Origin: CAYRVF01 sp964427535
Lineage (GTDB): Bacteria; Chloroflexota; Ktedonobacteria; Ktedonobacterales; JADMIN01
DNA: 64,000 nucleotides
Reading direction: 5' to 3'
NCBI GenBank assembly: GCA_964427535.1
Contig: CAYRVF010000008.1
Span: forward strand, 3,630-67,629
Shown: piece after piece, positions 17,054 through 26,522 of the stretch
How the letters are laid out: each line of letters opens with the position of its first letter
How positions within the stretch are numbered: the first letter of the stretch is position 1
The notes under the pieces: generated by a model
Databases searched by the model: none
What the model was told of the DNA's origin: nothing
Seen by the model: only the letters and a program-made list of their open reading frames with translations
Translations under genes and position numbers: made by a program

Positions 17054-17968
17054 ATGGCGGATACCGTGGAGCGCCGTCAGGCGTCACCAGAGCATGAAGT
17101 AGCTCCTCTGCCACCTGAGGCGACGGAGGGGTACCTCCAGACAAACGGCATTCGCCTCCACTACGTTGCCGCTGGCACCGGACCGCTCGTGGTCCTGCTT
17201 CATGGCTTTCCAGAGTTTTGGTATAGTTGGCGCTTCCAGCTTCCGGCGCTTGCACGTGCGGGCATGCGGGCCGTCGCGCTCGACATGCGCGGCTATAACC
17301 TCTCGGATAAGCCCGAAGCCGGATATGACATTGCGACGCTCTGCGATGACGTGCGCGGCGCGATCGAGGCCCTCGGCGAGCAACGCGCGGATGTGATCGG
17401 ACATGACTGGGGCGGAGTTATCGCCTGGGCGGTTGCCATTCGTGAGTTCGACTACGTGCGGCGTCTCGTCGTCCTCGCCGCACCGCATCCGGCGGCATTC
17501 GCCTATCAGATGCGCTCGCCGCGCCAGCTCGTGCGGAGCGCGTATGTTGGTTTCTTCCAGCTTTCACAGTTCCCTGAAGAGGTGATGTCGCGGGACGACT
17601 ATGCTCTCCTGCGGCGCCAGCTCCGCAAAGCAGATCCCGCGCGGGCGTGGCTGACGGACGAAGACATCGACCGCTTTATCGCCGCGATAAGTCGGCCGGG
17701 TGCACTCCATGCCGCGCTCGAATATTACAGGCGGGCCGGCACGCGAGGACTATCGTCACTCGGGCCCACACGCGTGATCGAGGCTCCGACGCTGGTACTC
17801 TGGGGAGACCTCGATCCCTTTTTCGAGCCGTCACTGCCAGATCACCTGGAACCCTGGGTGAGGGACGTCAACGTGCGCCATTTCTCCGCCGCCGGGCACT
17901 GGCTCAACCAGCAGGCGGCTGAAGACGTGAATGACGCGATTATCGCGTTCCTGCGCCCACGTCTCTGA
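17054..17968 (+). CDS. Alpha/beta hydrolase, epoxide hydrolase-like
   Basis: Soluble hydrolase of the epoxide hydrolase/haloalkane dehalogenase type. The oxyanion motif HGFPEFW begins at residue 50, the nucleophile is Asp118 in GHDWGG (Asp, not Ser, which favours epoxide or C-halogen chemistry over an esterase), and the general-base His is in AAGHWLNQQ. A helical cap lies between. 304 residues from the ATG at 17054, preceded by GGAGGGAG; the frame opens earlier at 17012. It is on the same strand 100 bases after cysK with no evident functional link. Substrate unknown. Confidence 0.88.
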   Translation: MADTVERRQASPEHEVAPLPPEATEGYLQTNGIRLHYVAAGTGPLVVLLHGFPEFWYSWRFQLPALARAGMRAVALDMRGYNLSDKPEAGYDIATLCDDVRGAIEALGEQRADVIGHDWGGVIAWAVAIREFDYVRRLVVLAAPHPAAFAYQMRSPRQLVRSAYVGFFQLSQFPEEVMSRDDYALLRRQLRKADPARAWLTDEDIDRFIAAISRPGALHAALEYYRRAGTRGLSSLGPTRVIEAPTLVLWGDLDPFFEPSLPDHLEPWVRDVNVRHFSAAGHWLNQQAAEDVNDAIIAFLRPRL

Positions 17969-17992
17969 CATACGATGGCGCGGACGGCTGCA

Positions 17993-18352
17993 TCAGAGAT
18001 TGGGCGGCTGAAGCAGTCGGGTCGTGTCGAGGCGTTCGAGCATGTTGTGGTACAGATTGGTGTCGTCGAGCGAGATGGGCGCGGGAATGATCGTCACGGA
18101 TTGGATGCCCTGGCGTTTCCAGTAGCTCTCGTGGGCGAGGCGGACCACATCCGCGAAGGTAAGCACGCCATTGCGGTCCTGTGCTGTAACCCGGCCCTCG
18201 TCAGACGCGGCGAACTCTAGCGCGGCAGCATGCAGGGCATTGCGGGTCGCGACAGGTGACGGAAATATTGAGACGACGAAGTAGCCGGTGACGTTGCGCT
18301 GCGCGCCCCGTCCCCACTCATAGAGCACGACATGTCCATGCACGGCACTCAT
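17993..18352 (-). CDS. Unknown conserved-looking 119-residue protein
   Basis: I do not recognise the family. The protein has no membrane segment. A beta-rich N-terminal half (VVLYEWGRGAQRNVTGYFVV) is followed by a helical half with a Trp/Tyr-rich patch (HESYWKRQGIQSVTIIPAPI) and ends with DTNLYHNMLERLDTTRLL. GAAGGGAAGG precedes the ATG. It stands alone, convergent with the hydrolase gene and in the same direction as mnmE, 206 bases downstream of mnmE, with a possible promoter of its own at 18469-18490. It is a plausible small cytosolic protein of unknown role. Confidence 0.65.
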   Translation of the reverse strand: MSAVHGHVVLYEWGRGAQRNVTGYFVVSIFPSPVATRNALHAAALEFAASDEGRVTAQDRNGVLTFADVVRLAHESYWKRQGIQSVTIIPAPISLDDTNLYHNMLERLDTTRLLQPPNL

Positions 18353-18468
18353 CGCAGCCTTCCCTTCGCGTCACATCACGTCGTGGCCACCAATCCACGG
18401 AGCATGCGGCGTGCAGTCGAGCGCCTCGATACACGGTGCGAATGGATATCCCGCCGGTTGGTATCATG

Positions 18469-18490
18469 TTTAGCATACCAGAGCCGTCAA
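18469..18490 (-). promoter_or_regulatory. Possible promoter with palindrome before the 119-residue gene
   Basis: On the minus strand TTGACG (18485-18490), a 16-base spacer and CATGAT make a weak promoter. TGGTAT (18459-18464) and ATACCA (18475-18480) form a dyad across it, a plausible operator. Low certainty. Confidence 0.3.
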
Positions 18491-18558
18491 CTGTTGGACT
18501 GCGCCAGTCGCGGGGGCACGAGCACGCGTAGGCACTCCCCGACCCGGCCGCGCACGTG

Positions 18559-20031
18559 CTATTTGCCGATGCAGAACTCGGCGAAGATGCGGTCGAGCAG
18601 GTCAGCCGTCGCGGTCTCGCCGGTGATCTCGCCCAGCGCTTCGAGCGCAGCACGGATGTCGATGGCGACGAAGTCAAGCGGAAGACTCCCGGTGAGCGCG
18701 GCGAGCGCGGCGTCGAGATGTTCGGATGCCCGCCTTAAGGCGTCGCGGTGGCGCGCGCTAGACACGAGCACGTCACCCGCCGTCGCCTGCCCAGTCGTGA
18801 CGAGCTCGGCGATGAGTGTCTCAAGCTGGGCCAGGCCGCCGGGCGCCCGTGCGGATGTGGTGATGTCGAGCGCGCCAGACCAGAGTCGATGCGCATCTGC
18901 CGGTGTCCCCGCCTGCGGAAGATCGGACTTGTTGCGGACGAGGATGACTGGCGCGGCGTTCCCATCCGCTCCGAGCACCTCGGCAAGGGTGCTCGCCGCG
19001 CGCTCGTCCGCCTCAGTGAGAGGCGCGGAGCCATCGAACACAAACAGCACGAGATCGGCGGTGCGTGCGGCCTCACGTGACCGCTCGACGCCGATGCGCT
19101 CGATGGGGTCGTCGGTCTGTGCGAGGCCAGCGGTATCGACGAGATGCAGCACCACGCCGGCGACGGTGGCCTTCTCCTCCACCGTGTCACGTGTGGTCCC
19201 GGCGATGGGCGTGACGATCGCGCGCTCGGCGCCCAGCAGCGCATTGAGCAGACTCGACTTGCCGACGTTGGGTTTGCCGACGAGCGCGACGCGCAGCCCA
19301 TTCCGCAGGATGCGTCCGCGATCGGCACCCGCGAGCAGGCGTCCAACCTCGTCCCGTGCCGTTCCGAGAAACGACGCCAGCTCGGCGGGGTCGGGTGGTG
19401 GCACCTCTTCTTCGGGGAAATCGATGCTTGCCTCGATACGCACGAGCGCCTGTTGTGCCGCGTCGCGAGCCGCCTCCACGCGCCGCGAGAGGTCGCCTTC
19501 GAGCTGCCGCAGCGCCAGCCTGCGCCCGGCGTCGGATTCGGCGGCGATGAGTGACATCACGGCCTCGGCCTGTGCTAGGTCAACACGGCCATTGAGGAAG
19601 GCGCGCAACGTCATCTCGCCCGCACGTGCTGCGCGCGCTCCCTCGGCGAAGGTAAGCTCAAGGATGCGACGGAGCACCAGCGGACCACCGTGCGCGTTGA
19701 TCTCGACGACATCCTCGCGGGTGTAGGTGTGTGGCTGGCGCAGAAAGGCGGCGAGCACCTCGTCGATTGGCTCATCGGTGGCGGGATCGACAATGTGTCC
19801 GTAGACGAGCAGGTGTGAGGCAGGGGTGTCAGCGGCGAGTGGGCGCGCGGGGCGAAAGATCCGCTGGCCAATCTGGAATGCCCGACTGCCACTCACACGT
19901 ACGATGCCCACGCCTCCTACACCGGGCGGAGTCGCGATAGCGGCAATGGTGTCGTCCAGCCCGCTGGTGCTGGAGCGCGCATCTGGAGTGGTGTCGGACA
20001 ATGACGAGACGGGTGTGCGTTGCGTGCTCAT
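18559..20031 (-). CDS. mnmE: tRNA modification GTPase MnmE
   Basis: With MnmG it installs the aminomethyl-type modification on U34 of certain tRNAs. The N-terminal folate-binding domain starts at DTIAAIATPPGVGGVGIVRV. The G domain, inserted in the helical domain, has G1 GKPNVGKSS (about residue 252), TPIAGTTRD as switch region, a DTAGLAQ G3 and an RNKSDLP G4. The protein ends with the conserved C-terminal FCIGK whose cysteine is catalytic. 490 residues, with ~24 extra at the N-terminus. MnmG is not in the window. The glycosyltransferase gene ends 18 bases before its start, so the two may be cotranscribed. Confidence 0.96.
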   Translation of the reverse strand: MSTQRTPVSSLSDTTPDARSSTSGLDDTIAAIATPPGVGGVGIVRVSGSRAFQIGQRIFRPARPLAADTPASHLLVYGHIVDPATDEPIDEVLAAFLRQPHTYTREDVVEINAHGGPLVLRRILELTFAEGARAARAGEMTLRAFLNGRVDLAQAEAVMSLIAAESDAGRRLALRQLEGDLSRRVEAARDAAQQALVRIEASIDFPEEEVPPPDPAELASFLGTARDEVGRLLAGADRGRILRNGLRVALVGKPNVGKSSLLNALLGAERAIVTPIAGTTRDTVEEKATVAGVVLHLVDTAGLAQTDDPIERIGVERSREAARTADLVLFVFDGSAPLTEADERAASTLAEVLGADGNAAPVILVRNKSDLPQAGTPADAHRLWSGALDITTSARAPGGLAQLETLIAELVTTGQATAGDVLVSSARHRDALRRASEHLDAALAALTGSLPLDFVAIDIRAALEALGEITGETATADLLDRIFAEFCIGK

Positions 20032-20049
20032 GGCGTTATCGTATCACGA

Positions 20050-21693
20050 TCACGCGTCGCCAGGCCGTTCGTAGACGGCGTACTGCCCGCGCGCATAGAC
20101 CAGTGGCCACGTGCGCACCCGTGCAAGCACCGCCGGCATGCCTGGCTCTTGATTCGGCGCGGCGAGCTGGCGCACGAGATCGTCGACAATAACATACCGC
20201 GTGTGCGCGAGCGAGACACCATACGCCCAGCGGCCTTTTGGGAGCCCGGCTGGATAGAATGCCGCCGCCTGGCCCCCGTAAGCGAGCGTCTGCTCGATGT
20301 CAGCGCCCGCGATGTCGAGCGGTGTGCCGCCTTGCCTTTCGGGTGCATCGAAGCGCCAGGCGAGATCGGGCGAAGCGAGCACCAGGTCGCCCGGGCGCGC
20401 GTGATCGAGCACATAGGTGAAGGTGGCCTGCGCGTCGGCGGGAGTCGCGAGGAGCACGTCTTCGTGCGTCGGGAGGGTGCTCGCCAGCCCCGCCGCATCA
20501 CTCGCGAACGCCATGCCCAGGGGCGACACCAGCGCCAGGCAGACGACGAGCGCCGCCGTGGAGCGCGCCCAGCGAGGTGCCGAGTCCACGGATGTCGTGG
20601 ACGAACTGAGCATGCGCACCGTGGCCGCATAAAGCGAGCGCACGCCCCGGTCGAGCAACTCGCCAGCGCCGAGCGCGAGCAGCGGCAGCAGTGGCAGCAC
20701 GGTGTGCGCGCTGGGGCCAACCGTGCGCACTTTCAGCACGACCAGCGCGAGCATGGCGGAAGCCACCAGCAGCAGCCCCCGGCCGCGCGACCAGCCGGGG
20801 AGCAACAGCCCCAGGACACCCAGAACGATCCACGGATCGAAGCTGAGGAAGCGGTAGTAATTAAGCAGCCACTCGATGAGCTGCGCCAGCACAGACCCTC
20901 CGGCGGCGCGGCTCCCCGTCGCACCAAGATCGGCAAGAAACACGGTGGGAGCGAGGGTGAGGCAGATGAGGAGCTGCGCGGAGAGGACGGCCAGCCCCAA
21001 ACCGAGCGCGAGCAACGTACGTCGCCGGTCATAGCGGAACACGACAATCGCGACGAAGAGAATCCAGGCGATGCCCTCATAGTCGCTGCAGGCGCAGAGG
21101 CCCGCGAGCACCGCCGCGCCGATGAGCCAGCGCAAAGAGGACTGCGCGGTCACATCCGTCTCACTGGCGAGGGTATAGCGCCATGTCACCCAGAGACACA
21201 GCAGCCCCAAGAATGTGAGCTGGGCGTAACTGTAGCCCCAGCGCGTGTTCGCGAGCATGAGCGGCGCGGCGGTGAAGACAAGCGCACCCCAGAGTGCCGG
21301 TCCAGGGCCGAGTAGGCGCCGCCCGACGAAGACCAGCGCGGCGCAGGTGAGCACAGCGTAAAGAGCCGTGAGCGCCCGGATAGCCAGGATACCGTAGCCG
21401 AACACACGAATCGCCGCCGCGAGCTGGAGGTAATAGAGCGGCGGATGCTGGGCGAAACCTGTCGTCAGCGCGAAAAGCCGCAGCCTGCCATGTGCGAGAT
21501 TCCAGGCGAGGTCGAGATTGTAGCCTTCCTGAGGGTCCCATCCGGGCGCCTGGGTCAGATTCCAGAGGTGGAAGAACATGAAGAGCGCGACGACGCCGAT
21601 CGCCGCGACGAACCAGATGGTGTCGCTCTCGCGGCGGGCTGTCTGGGGCGTGCCCATCGTGGCACTGGGCTCCGTCTTGGAGCGGGTAAGCAT
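20050..21693 (-). CDS. PMT/ArnT-like membrane glycosyltransferase
   Basis: 547-residue polytopic protein, the second of its class in the window. A first membrane helix (IWFVAAIGVVALFMFFHLW) is followed by APGWDPQEGYNLDLAWNLAHG, where Asp and Glu are at the GT39-like catalytic position. TTGFAQHPPLYYLQLA, a typical ArnT/PMT loop motif, comes next. About ten membrane segments follow, then a short C-terminal exported domain. The ATG at 21693 has AGAGAGGA ahead and removes an implausible Arg-rich leader of 76 residues. It likely uses a polyprenyl-phosphate sugar; the acceptor is unknown. Confidence 0.78.
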   Translation of the reverse strand: MLTRSKTEPSATMGTPQTARRESDTIWFVAAIGVVALFMFFHLWNLTQAPGWDPQEGYNLDLAWNLAHGRLRLFALTTGFAQHPPLYYLQLAAAIRVFGYGILAIRALTALYAVLTCAALVFVGRRLLGPGPALWGALVFTAAPLMLANTRWGYSYAQLTFLGLLCLWVTWRYTLASETDVTAQSSLRWLIGAAVLAGLCACSDYEGIAWILFVAIVVFRYDRRRTLLALGLGLAVLSAQLLICLTLAPTVFLADLGATGSRAAGGSVLAQLIEWLLNYYRFLSFDPWIVLGVLGLLLPGWSRGRGLLLVASAMLALVVLKVRTVGPSAHTVLPLLPLLALGAGELLDRGVRSLYAATVRMLSSSTTSVDSAPRWARSTAALVVCLALVSPLGMAFASDAAGLASTLPTHEDVLLATPADAQATFTYVLDHARPGDLVLASPDLAWRFDAPERQGGTPLDIAGADIEQTLAYGGQAAAFYPAGLPKGRWAYGVSLAHTRYVIVDDLVRQLAAPNQEPGMPAVLARVRTWPLVYARGQYAVYERPGDA

Positions 21694-21829
21694 GCTCTCT
21701 CGTGTCCTCTCTGCCGTGCGCTGTGGCCTTCGCCTTGTAGAACGGACGAGGCGGCGTGTTCGGCAGTGCAGTAGGCACGGCGGATGCCGCGATAGGAGAG
21801 AACCGCTTCTTCTCCTCACACGAGATGAT

Positions 21830-22645
21830 TTAGCGCGGACATCGGACGATTCCCAGAATGGTGTCGGCGACACGGGGCCACTCCGCCAAGGTCGGATCCA
21901 CGAGGGCAAAGTGATCGGCACCTGGCAGTGTCACGAGCATGGCTGGGTCACCCGCGGCTGCGGCGGCGGAGATATAGCGCTGGCTCAGCTCGAAAGGCAC
22001 GCTCTGGTCGCCAGTGCCGTGCAGCAGGACCTGCGGCAGTCCCAGTGGCACCAATTCGATCGGCGACGCCGCCGCATAGCGTTCGGGATAGTGGTCCGGC
22101 GGTCCGCCAAGCAACTCGTGCGCCGCATCGCGCGAGAGATGGAGCTCCGACGCGCGACGCAGATCGACGACGCCCGCCAGTGAGACGACGCCGCGCAACG
22201 GCAACGGATGCTCGTCGAAGATCGGACTAGAGGACGGCACACGCGGCCGAGCGGCGAGCCAGAGCGCGAGGTGACCGCCCGCGGAGTGACCGACAGCCAC
22301 CACACGGCTCAGATCGAGACGGTGCGGCGCGGCGAGGTCACGCAGAGCGTTCGCTGCCGCCGCCACGTCGGCAAACGTGCCCGGCCACCCGCCGCCCCGG
22401 TCGCCTACCCGCCGGTACTCGATGTTCCATGTCGCCAATCCGAGGGCAGTGAGCGCCGCACTCATGTGGCACGTGTAGGTGAGATCGACGTGATTGCGCC
22501 AGTATCCACCGTGGATGATGATTCCGACCGGGTGGGGGCCGGGGCCAGCGGGAAGGCGCAGCTCGCCAAACTGGAGCGGGTCAACACCATAGGCGACGCG
22601 TGCATCCCGGGGCACTGGGGCGCGGCTCAAGATGGAATCCGTCAT
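21830..22645 (-). CDS. Alpha/beta hydrolase, esterase/kynurenine formamidase-like
   Basis: 271-residue esterase-type hydrolase. IIHGGYWRN is the HGG-type oxyanion motif, and the nucleophile Ser is in VGHSAGGHLALWLA. GADHFALVDP near the end carries the histidine. The order and the HGG-YW motif recall the BD-FAE/kynurenine formamidase group, which has no large cap. AAGGAT precedes the ATG. It lies 48 bases downstream of the Rqc2-like gene on the same strand and probably shares its transcript. Substrate cannot be told from sequence. Confidence 0.85.
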   Translation of the reverse strand: MTDSILSRAPVPRDARVAYGVDPLQFGELRLPAGPGPHPVGIIIHGGYWRNHVDLTYTCHMSAALTALGLATWNIEYRRVGDRGGGWPGTFADVAAAANALRDLAAPHRLDLSRVVAVGHSAGGHLALWLAARPRVPSSSPIFDEHPLPLRGVVSLAGVVDLRRASELHLSRDAAHELLGGPPDHYPERYAAASPIELVPLGLPQVLLHGTGDQSVPFELSQRYISAAAAAGDPAMLVTLPGADHFALVDPTLAEWPRVADTILGIVRCPR

Positions 22646-22693
22646 GCCTATCCTTCATCGCTCGCGGGTCGCCGTGGTCGCGCTGGTTGATGG

Positions 22694-24634
22694 CTACTCG
22701 CTATCCGCGCCTGGAGTGGCCGGGGCGACATGCAGCGTATGCTCGCGCTCGTACGTCACCATGCCAGGTCCACCGCCTTTGATGTGGCGCACGTAGCGCT
22801 GCTCGGTGTAGTCAACCGGCACGCTTCCGGCGTGCCTGGCCTGGCTGTAGTACGCCGCCAGCGCCGCCGCCTCGCGCAGCGTTCGCTCGGGTACCGGGCG
22901 GCCACCGCTCTTGACAATGACGTGCGCGCCGGGAACGCCCCTCGCATGCAGCCAGATGTCGTTCGCCCCCGCCAGAGAGAAGGTGACCTCCTCATTCTGG
23001 CGGCTGTTTTTGCCGATCAGGAGTGGGATGTCGTCGGAGGACACCTGCCGTAGCGGTTGGCCTCCGGGCGTGGAGCGTTTCTGCGTTCCGCCGCCCTTCG
23101 CGCCGGGCTTGCCCTTCGCTTTCGCGCCTTTGGCCTGCTTGACCGCGCCGCCTCCGCGCCTGTCGGCGGTTGCGGGGCGCCCCGCACCGCGCAGGTAGCC
23201 TGCCTCGGCGATCACCTCGCGCACGGCGGCAATCTCGGCGGGCGTCTCGGCGAGCGCGAGATCGGTCTGCAACTGCTCGATGCGCGCCAGCTCCAGCTTG
23301 TTCGCCTCGATCTGTGGCGGAATCAGCCCGGCCGCGCGCTGCAACTTGTGATAGCGGTTGTAGCGCACGTTCGCGTTCTCGACCGCCGTAAGCCGCGGGT
23401 CCAGCGCGATGGTCATGGTCGCCGCCGCGGCTGCGCTGCCCACTACGGCGAACGGGTTCTCCGTCGTGAAGCTATCGGCGTGCTCGGGAATTTCAGCCTG
23501 ATAGGCCAGGAGCGTGTCGGCTTCCTCGCGGAGCGTCTGCGCTTCCTGCTGCTGGCGGAGCTCGCCGAGAAGGGCTTCCTCCTTGCGGGCGGCGCGCTCA
23601 TGCAGCGTCTGCAACAGGCGGCGCAGGTCGCCCTTGGCGCCCTCGACTGCTGAGCGCCACTCCGCGCCTTCGTAGTAGCGCGCCAGCATCTCGTTGGCCG
23701 TCGGCACCTCCTCAAGGCGCGCGTCGCCGTATTGCTGGGGCGTGTACACGGCGTACGCTTCCGGGCGGGCATCTGGCTCGTCCAGAGGGTGCACCAACGT
23801 CGGCGCCCAGGCATGCTCACCTGGCAGCGCCGCCAGCAGACGCGCCTGCAGCGCGACATCGTCCCAGGGGAGATCGAGCGCCAGTGGGACGTCTGGCTGA
23901 CCGAGCGTGCGTGCCGCTACCTCACGCCCAAGCTCGCGGCTGAAGCCTTCCAGATGTACGGAGAGCAAACCGGCGAGCGTCAAACTGTCGCGCCTGCCCT
24001 TGCGCCGGTGGCTCCCTGGCGTCGCGGGTTCGTGCTCACGCGCGAGGGCATCTTCGGCGGCCGCGCGCAGCTCTTCGGCTGTCACGACCTCGCCGCGTAG
24101 GCGTGGCTGCGCCTCGCCGCCCAGCATGCGCGTCTGTGGTGGAGGCGGCGTGTATTGGACATGCGGCTGAATGGCGCGGTAATGGTTGACCTCCGCGCTG
24201 ACCTGATGCAGCGCGCCGAGGATGGTGCCGTCGTCGCCGCGCAGGATGATGTTGCTGAGCCGCCCCATGATCTCGACGACGAGCCAGACAGACGGAGGCG
24301 ATCCGGCGGGGCCACGCGCGAAGCCAAGCTCGACGATGCGTTCCCAGCGCGGCTGGCGGAGGGCGACGACACGCGCGCCCTCGACGTATTTGCGGAGGAG
24401 CATCACGAAGGCGGGTGGCTCGGAGACGAGCTTGCGCGGCTTGCGCTCGACGAGATGGATGCGCGCGAGCTGCGGAGACGCGGACGCGAGCAGCCATCGA
24501 TTGCGCCCCTGGCCATAGACTTGCAGGGCGACGGCATCGGGCGTAGGCTGATAGATATCGTCGACCCGCGCCGCCCGTAGGCTTTCCGTGAGCTCATCCG
24601 CGACGGCGGCGAGAGTCAAAGCGTCCATGTGCAT
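22694..24634 (-). CDS. rqcH: NFACT protein, bacterial Rqc2/RqcH homologue
   Basis: In Firmicutes this protein binds stalled 50S-peptidyl-tRNA complexes and adds C-terminal alanine tails that mark the chain for degradation. The NFACT-N domain runs from residue 1 to ~250, then HhH and coiled-coil segments, a Lys/Gly-rich linker, and the NFACT-R domain (DDIPLLIGKNSRQNEEVTF; IWLHARGVPGAHVI). In the NFACT-N tRNA-contacting Asp-Arg motif, this protein has E98-R99 in PRWERI. 646 residues from the ATG at 24634, chosen for the GAGGA 10 bases ahead. It is divergent from gmk. Older annotations call this family fibronectin-binding protein A. Confidence 0.9.
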   Translation of the reverse strand: MHMDALTLAAVADELTESLRAARVDDIYQPTPDAVALQVYGQGRNRWLLASASPQLARIHLVERKPRKLVSEPPAFVMLLRKYVEGARVVALRQPRWERIVELGFARGPAGSPPSVWLVVEIMGRLSNIILRGDDGTILGALHQVSAEVNHYRAIQPHVQYTPPPPQTRMLGGEAQPRLRGEVVTAEELRAAAEDALAREHEPATPGSHRRKGRRDSLTLAGLLSVHLEGFSRELGREVAARTLGQPDVPLALDLPWDDVALQARLLAALPGEHAWAPTLVHPLDEPDARPEAYAVYTPQQYGDARLEEVPTANEMLARYYEGAEWRSAVEGAKGDLRRLLQTLHERAARKEEALLGELRQQQEAQTLREEADTLLAYQAEIPEHADSFTTENPFAVVGSAAAAATMTIALDPRLTAVENANVRYNRYHKLQRAAGLIPPQIEANKLELARIEQLQTDLALAETPAEIAAVREVIAEAGYLRGAGRPATADRRGGGAVKQAKGAKAKGKPGAKGGGTQKRSTPGGQPLRQVSSDDIPLLIGKNSRQNEEVTFSLAGANDIWLHARGVPGAHVIVKSGGRPVPERTLREAAALAAYYSQARHAGSVPVDYTEQRYVRHIKGGGPGMVTYEREHTLHVAPATPGADSE

Positions 24635-24711
24635 GATAGAATTATCCTCATAAGGTGCGGCCAATTGAGTGCCGCTCAGTATACAACGGCAAGATCGTCA
24701 CCGGAGCGAAC

Positions 24712-25401
24712 ATGAGCATGCTGCAACACGACACGGGGCCTATGACGGCGGCGAGCGCCGCGAAAGAATCGAGTCGGCCTGGTGCCGCCTCGCCATCGCT
24801 TGTGGTTCCCGAAACGCCGGTGCTGTTGGTGCTCTCAGGTCCGTCTGGAGTCGGGAAAACGACGCTGACGAAGGCGCTCGTGGAGCAAGGCTGGCCCGGC
24901 CACGTAGTAGTGACCGTGACGACCCGCCGCCCACGGCCCGGAGAGATTGACGGCGTCCACTACCACTTCCGCTCGCAACAGCAGTTCCGCGAGATGATCG
25001 AGCGCAACGAGCTGCTGGAGCACGCCGAGGTACATGGCAACTGGTACGGCGTTCCCGCGACGACAGTGCGCGAGAGCCTGCGCGCGGGGATCGATTCTAT
25101 TCTGACCATCGACCCGCAGGGAGCAAAGTCCATCCGCGAGCGCACGCGAGGCGCTGTCTTCGTCTTTCTGGCTCCGGAGTCGATAGACGAGCTGGTCGAG
25201 CGTGTGAACGCGCGTGGGACAGACTCGCCGGAGCAACGGACACTGCGCCTGCTCAACGCGGAGCGTGAGATGGCGGAAATGCCGAAGTACGACTACCTCA
25301 TCGTCAACCGGCAAGGACGCGTCGACGAGGCCGTCGAGAAGCTGAAAGCGATTCTGCTGGCCGAGCGTATTCGCGTTCACCGGCGCGTGCCCGAAGTGTG
25401 A
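24712..25401 (+). CDS. gmk: Guanylate kinase
   Basis: Converts GMP to GDP with ATP. P-loop GPSGVGKT is at residues 43-50. VTTRRPRPGEIDGVHYHF is the GMP-binding segment and EHAEVHGNWYG the second. 229 residues from the ATG at 24712, which has GGAG ahead; this leaves an N-terminal extension of ~35 residues that is low-complexity and not part of the fold. The frame opens earlier (24655) but overlaps the rqcH start on the other strand. It is divergent from rqcH and followed by glpX. Confidence 0.95.
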   Translation: MSMLQHDTGPMTAASAAKESSRPGAASPSLVVPETPVLLVLSGPSGVGKTTLTKALVEQGWPGHVVVTVTTRRPRPGEIDGVHYHFRSQQQFREMIERNELLEHAEVHGNWYGVPATTVRESLRAGIDSILTIDPQGAKSIRERTRGAVFVFLAPESIDELVERVNARGTDSPEQRTLRLLNAEREMAEMPKYDYLIVNRQGRVDEAVEKLKAILLAERIRVHRRVPEV

Positions 25402-25516
25402 GCTGGCTCGGCATATCGCCGAACGAACCATCGCATTCTAAGTCTGCGTTTTGGCAGAGGCCTTCACAACGGAGTGGAGGCCGTTGGTGTTTCTTATAGA
25501 CGTTGGAGGCGACCCG

Positions 25517-26509
25517 GTGCAAAGTGATCGATATCAACGGTCCGGTACGCGCGAGCGCAATCTCGGCCTCGAGCTTGTGCGTGTGACCGAGGCAGCGGCA
25601 TATGCCGCTGCACGCTTCATGGGACGCGGCGACAAAGAGGCGGTGGACCAGGCCGCGGTGGACGCGATGCGCAGCGCGCTCGATGGCGTCGACATGCATG
25701 GAGTGGTCGTCATCGGCGAGGGCGAGAAAGACGAAGCTCCGATGCTCTATGTCGGCGAGGACGTCGGCAACGGATTGCCACCGCAGGTTGACGTCGCCGT
25801 GGATCCCGTGGACGGCACGCGCCTGTGCGCGCTCGGCCTTCCGGGGGCGATAGCCGTAGTGGCGACAGCCGACCGGGGTACGATGTTCCAGGCGCCTCCC
25901 GGTGTCTATTACATGGAAAAGATCGCCGTCGGTCACGCCGCGGCCAAAGTGATCGACCTGGACGCGCCGATCGCCGAGAACCTGCGCCGCGTCTCGCAGG
26001 CGCTCAGCTTGCCCGTGACGGACCTGACGGTGACGGTGCTCGACCGGCCACGCCATTCAAAGATCGTGGACGAGATTCGGGCAGTCGGCGCGCGCATCGC
26101 GCTCTTCCCGGATGGGGATGTCGCCGCCGCCATCCAAGCAGCCGCGACCGACTATGAGGCGGCGGACATGTACGTCGGCATCGGCGGCGCGCCCGAGGCG
26201 GTGCTAGCGGCGGCCGCCATCAAGTGCATCGGGGGCCAGATGCTGTGCCGTATCTGGCCGCGCACCGACGACGAACGCGAGAAACTGCGGGCCGACGGCG
26301 TCGATCTCCAGCGCATCTTCACTGTCTCTGACCTCATCACGTCTGACAACGTCTCGTTCGCGGCGACCGGCATCACCTCAGGCAACCTGCTGCACGGAGT
26401 GCGCTACACACCGACCGGCGCGCGGACACACTCGGTAATGATGCGTGCTCGCACGGGGACGATTCGCTTCATCGAAGCGATTCACCACTGGAAAGAAGAC
26501 GCCGAGTAG
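25517..26509 (+). CDS. glpX: Class II fructose-1,6-bisphosphatase (GlpX)
   Basis: Gluconeogenic phosphatase that hydrolyses fructose 1,6-bisphosphate to fructose 6-phosphate. RNLGLELVRVTEAAA is the GlpX N-terminus. GEGEKDEAPMLYVGE and VDPVDGTRLC carry the metal ligands (here DPVDGT, where GlpX usually has DP-x-EGT, with the acidic residue kept). GIGGAPEAVLAAAAIKC is the C-terminal sugar-phosphate region. The GTG at 25517 has GGAGG at optimal spacing and gives 330 residues, standard length; the TTG at 25451 would add unconserved residues. A 13-bp inverted repeat follows the stop. Confidence 0.94.
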   Translation: MQSDRYQRSGTRERNLGLELVRVTEAAAYAAARFMGRGDKEAVDQAAVDAMRSALDGVDMHGVVVIGEGEKDEAPMLYVGEDVGNGLPPQVDVAVDPVDGTRLCALGLPGAIAVVATADRGTMFQAPPGVYYMEKIAVGHAAAKVIDLDAPIAENLRRVSQALSLPVTDLTVTVLDRPRHSKIVDEIRAVGARIALFPDGDVAAAIQAAATDYEAADMYVGIGGAPEAVLAAAAIKCIGGQMLCRIWPRTDDEREKLRADGVDLQRIFTVSDLITSDNVSFAATGITSGNLLHGVRYTPTGARTHSVMMRARTGTIRFIEAIHHWKEDAE

Positions 26510-26522
26510 GCCGGGCGAATGT

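Noticed and set aside
18332..19726. Long plus-strand frame opposite mnmE
   Set aside because: It is antisense to a complete MnmE with all GTPase motifs and is Ser/Arg-rich with no fold; it is a GC-rich shadow.
20020..21315. 431-codon plus-strand frame opposite the second glycosyltransferase
   Set aside because: His/Arg/Glu-rich composition typical of antisense to a membrane protein; no start site.
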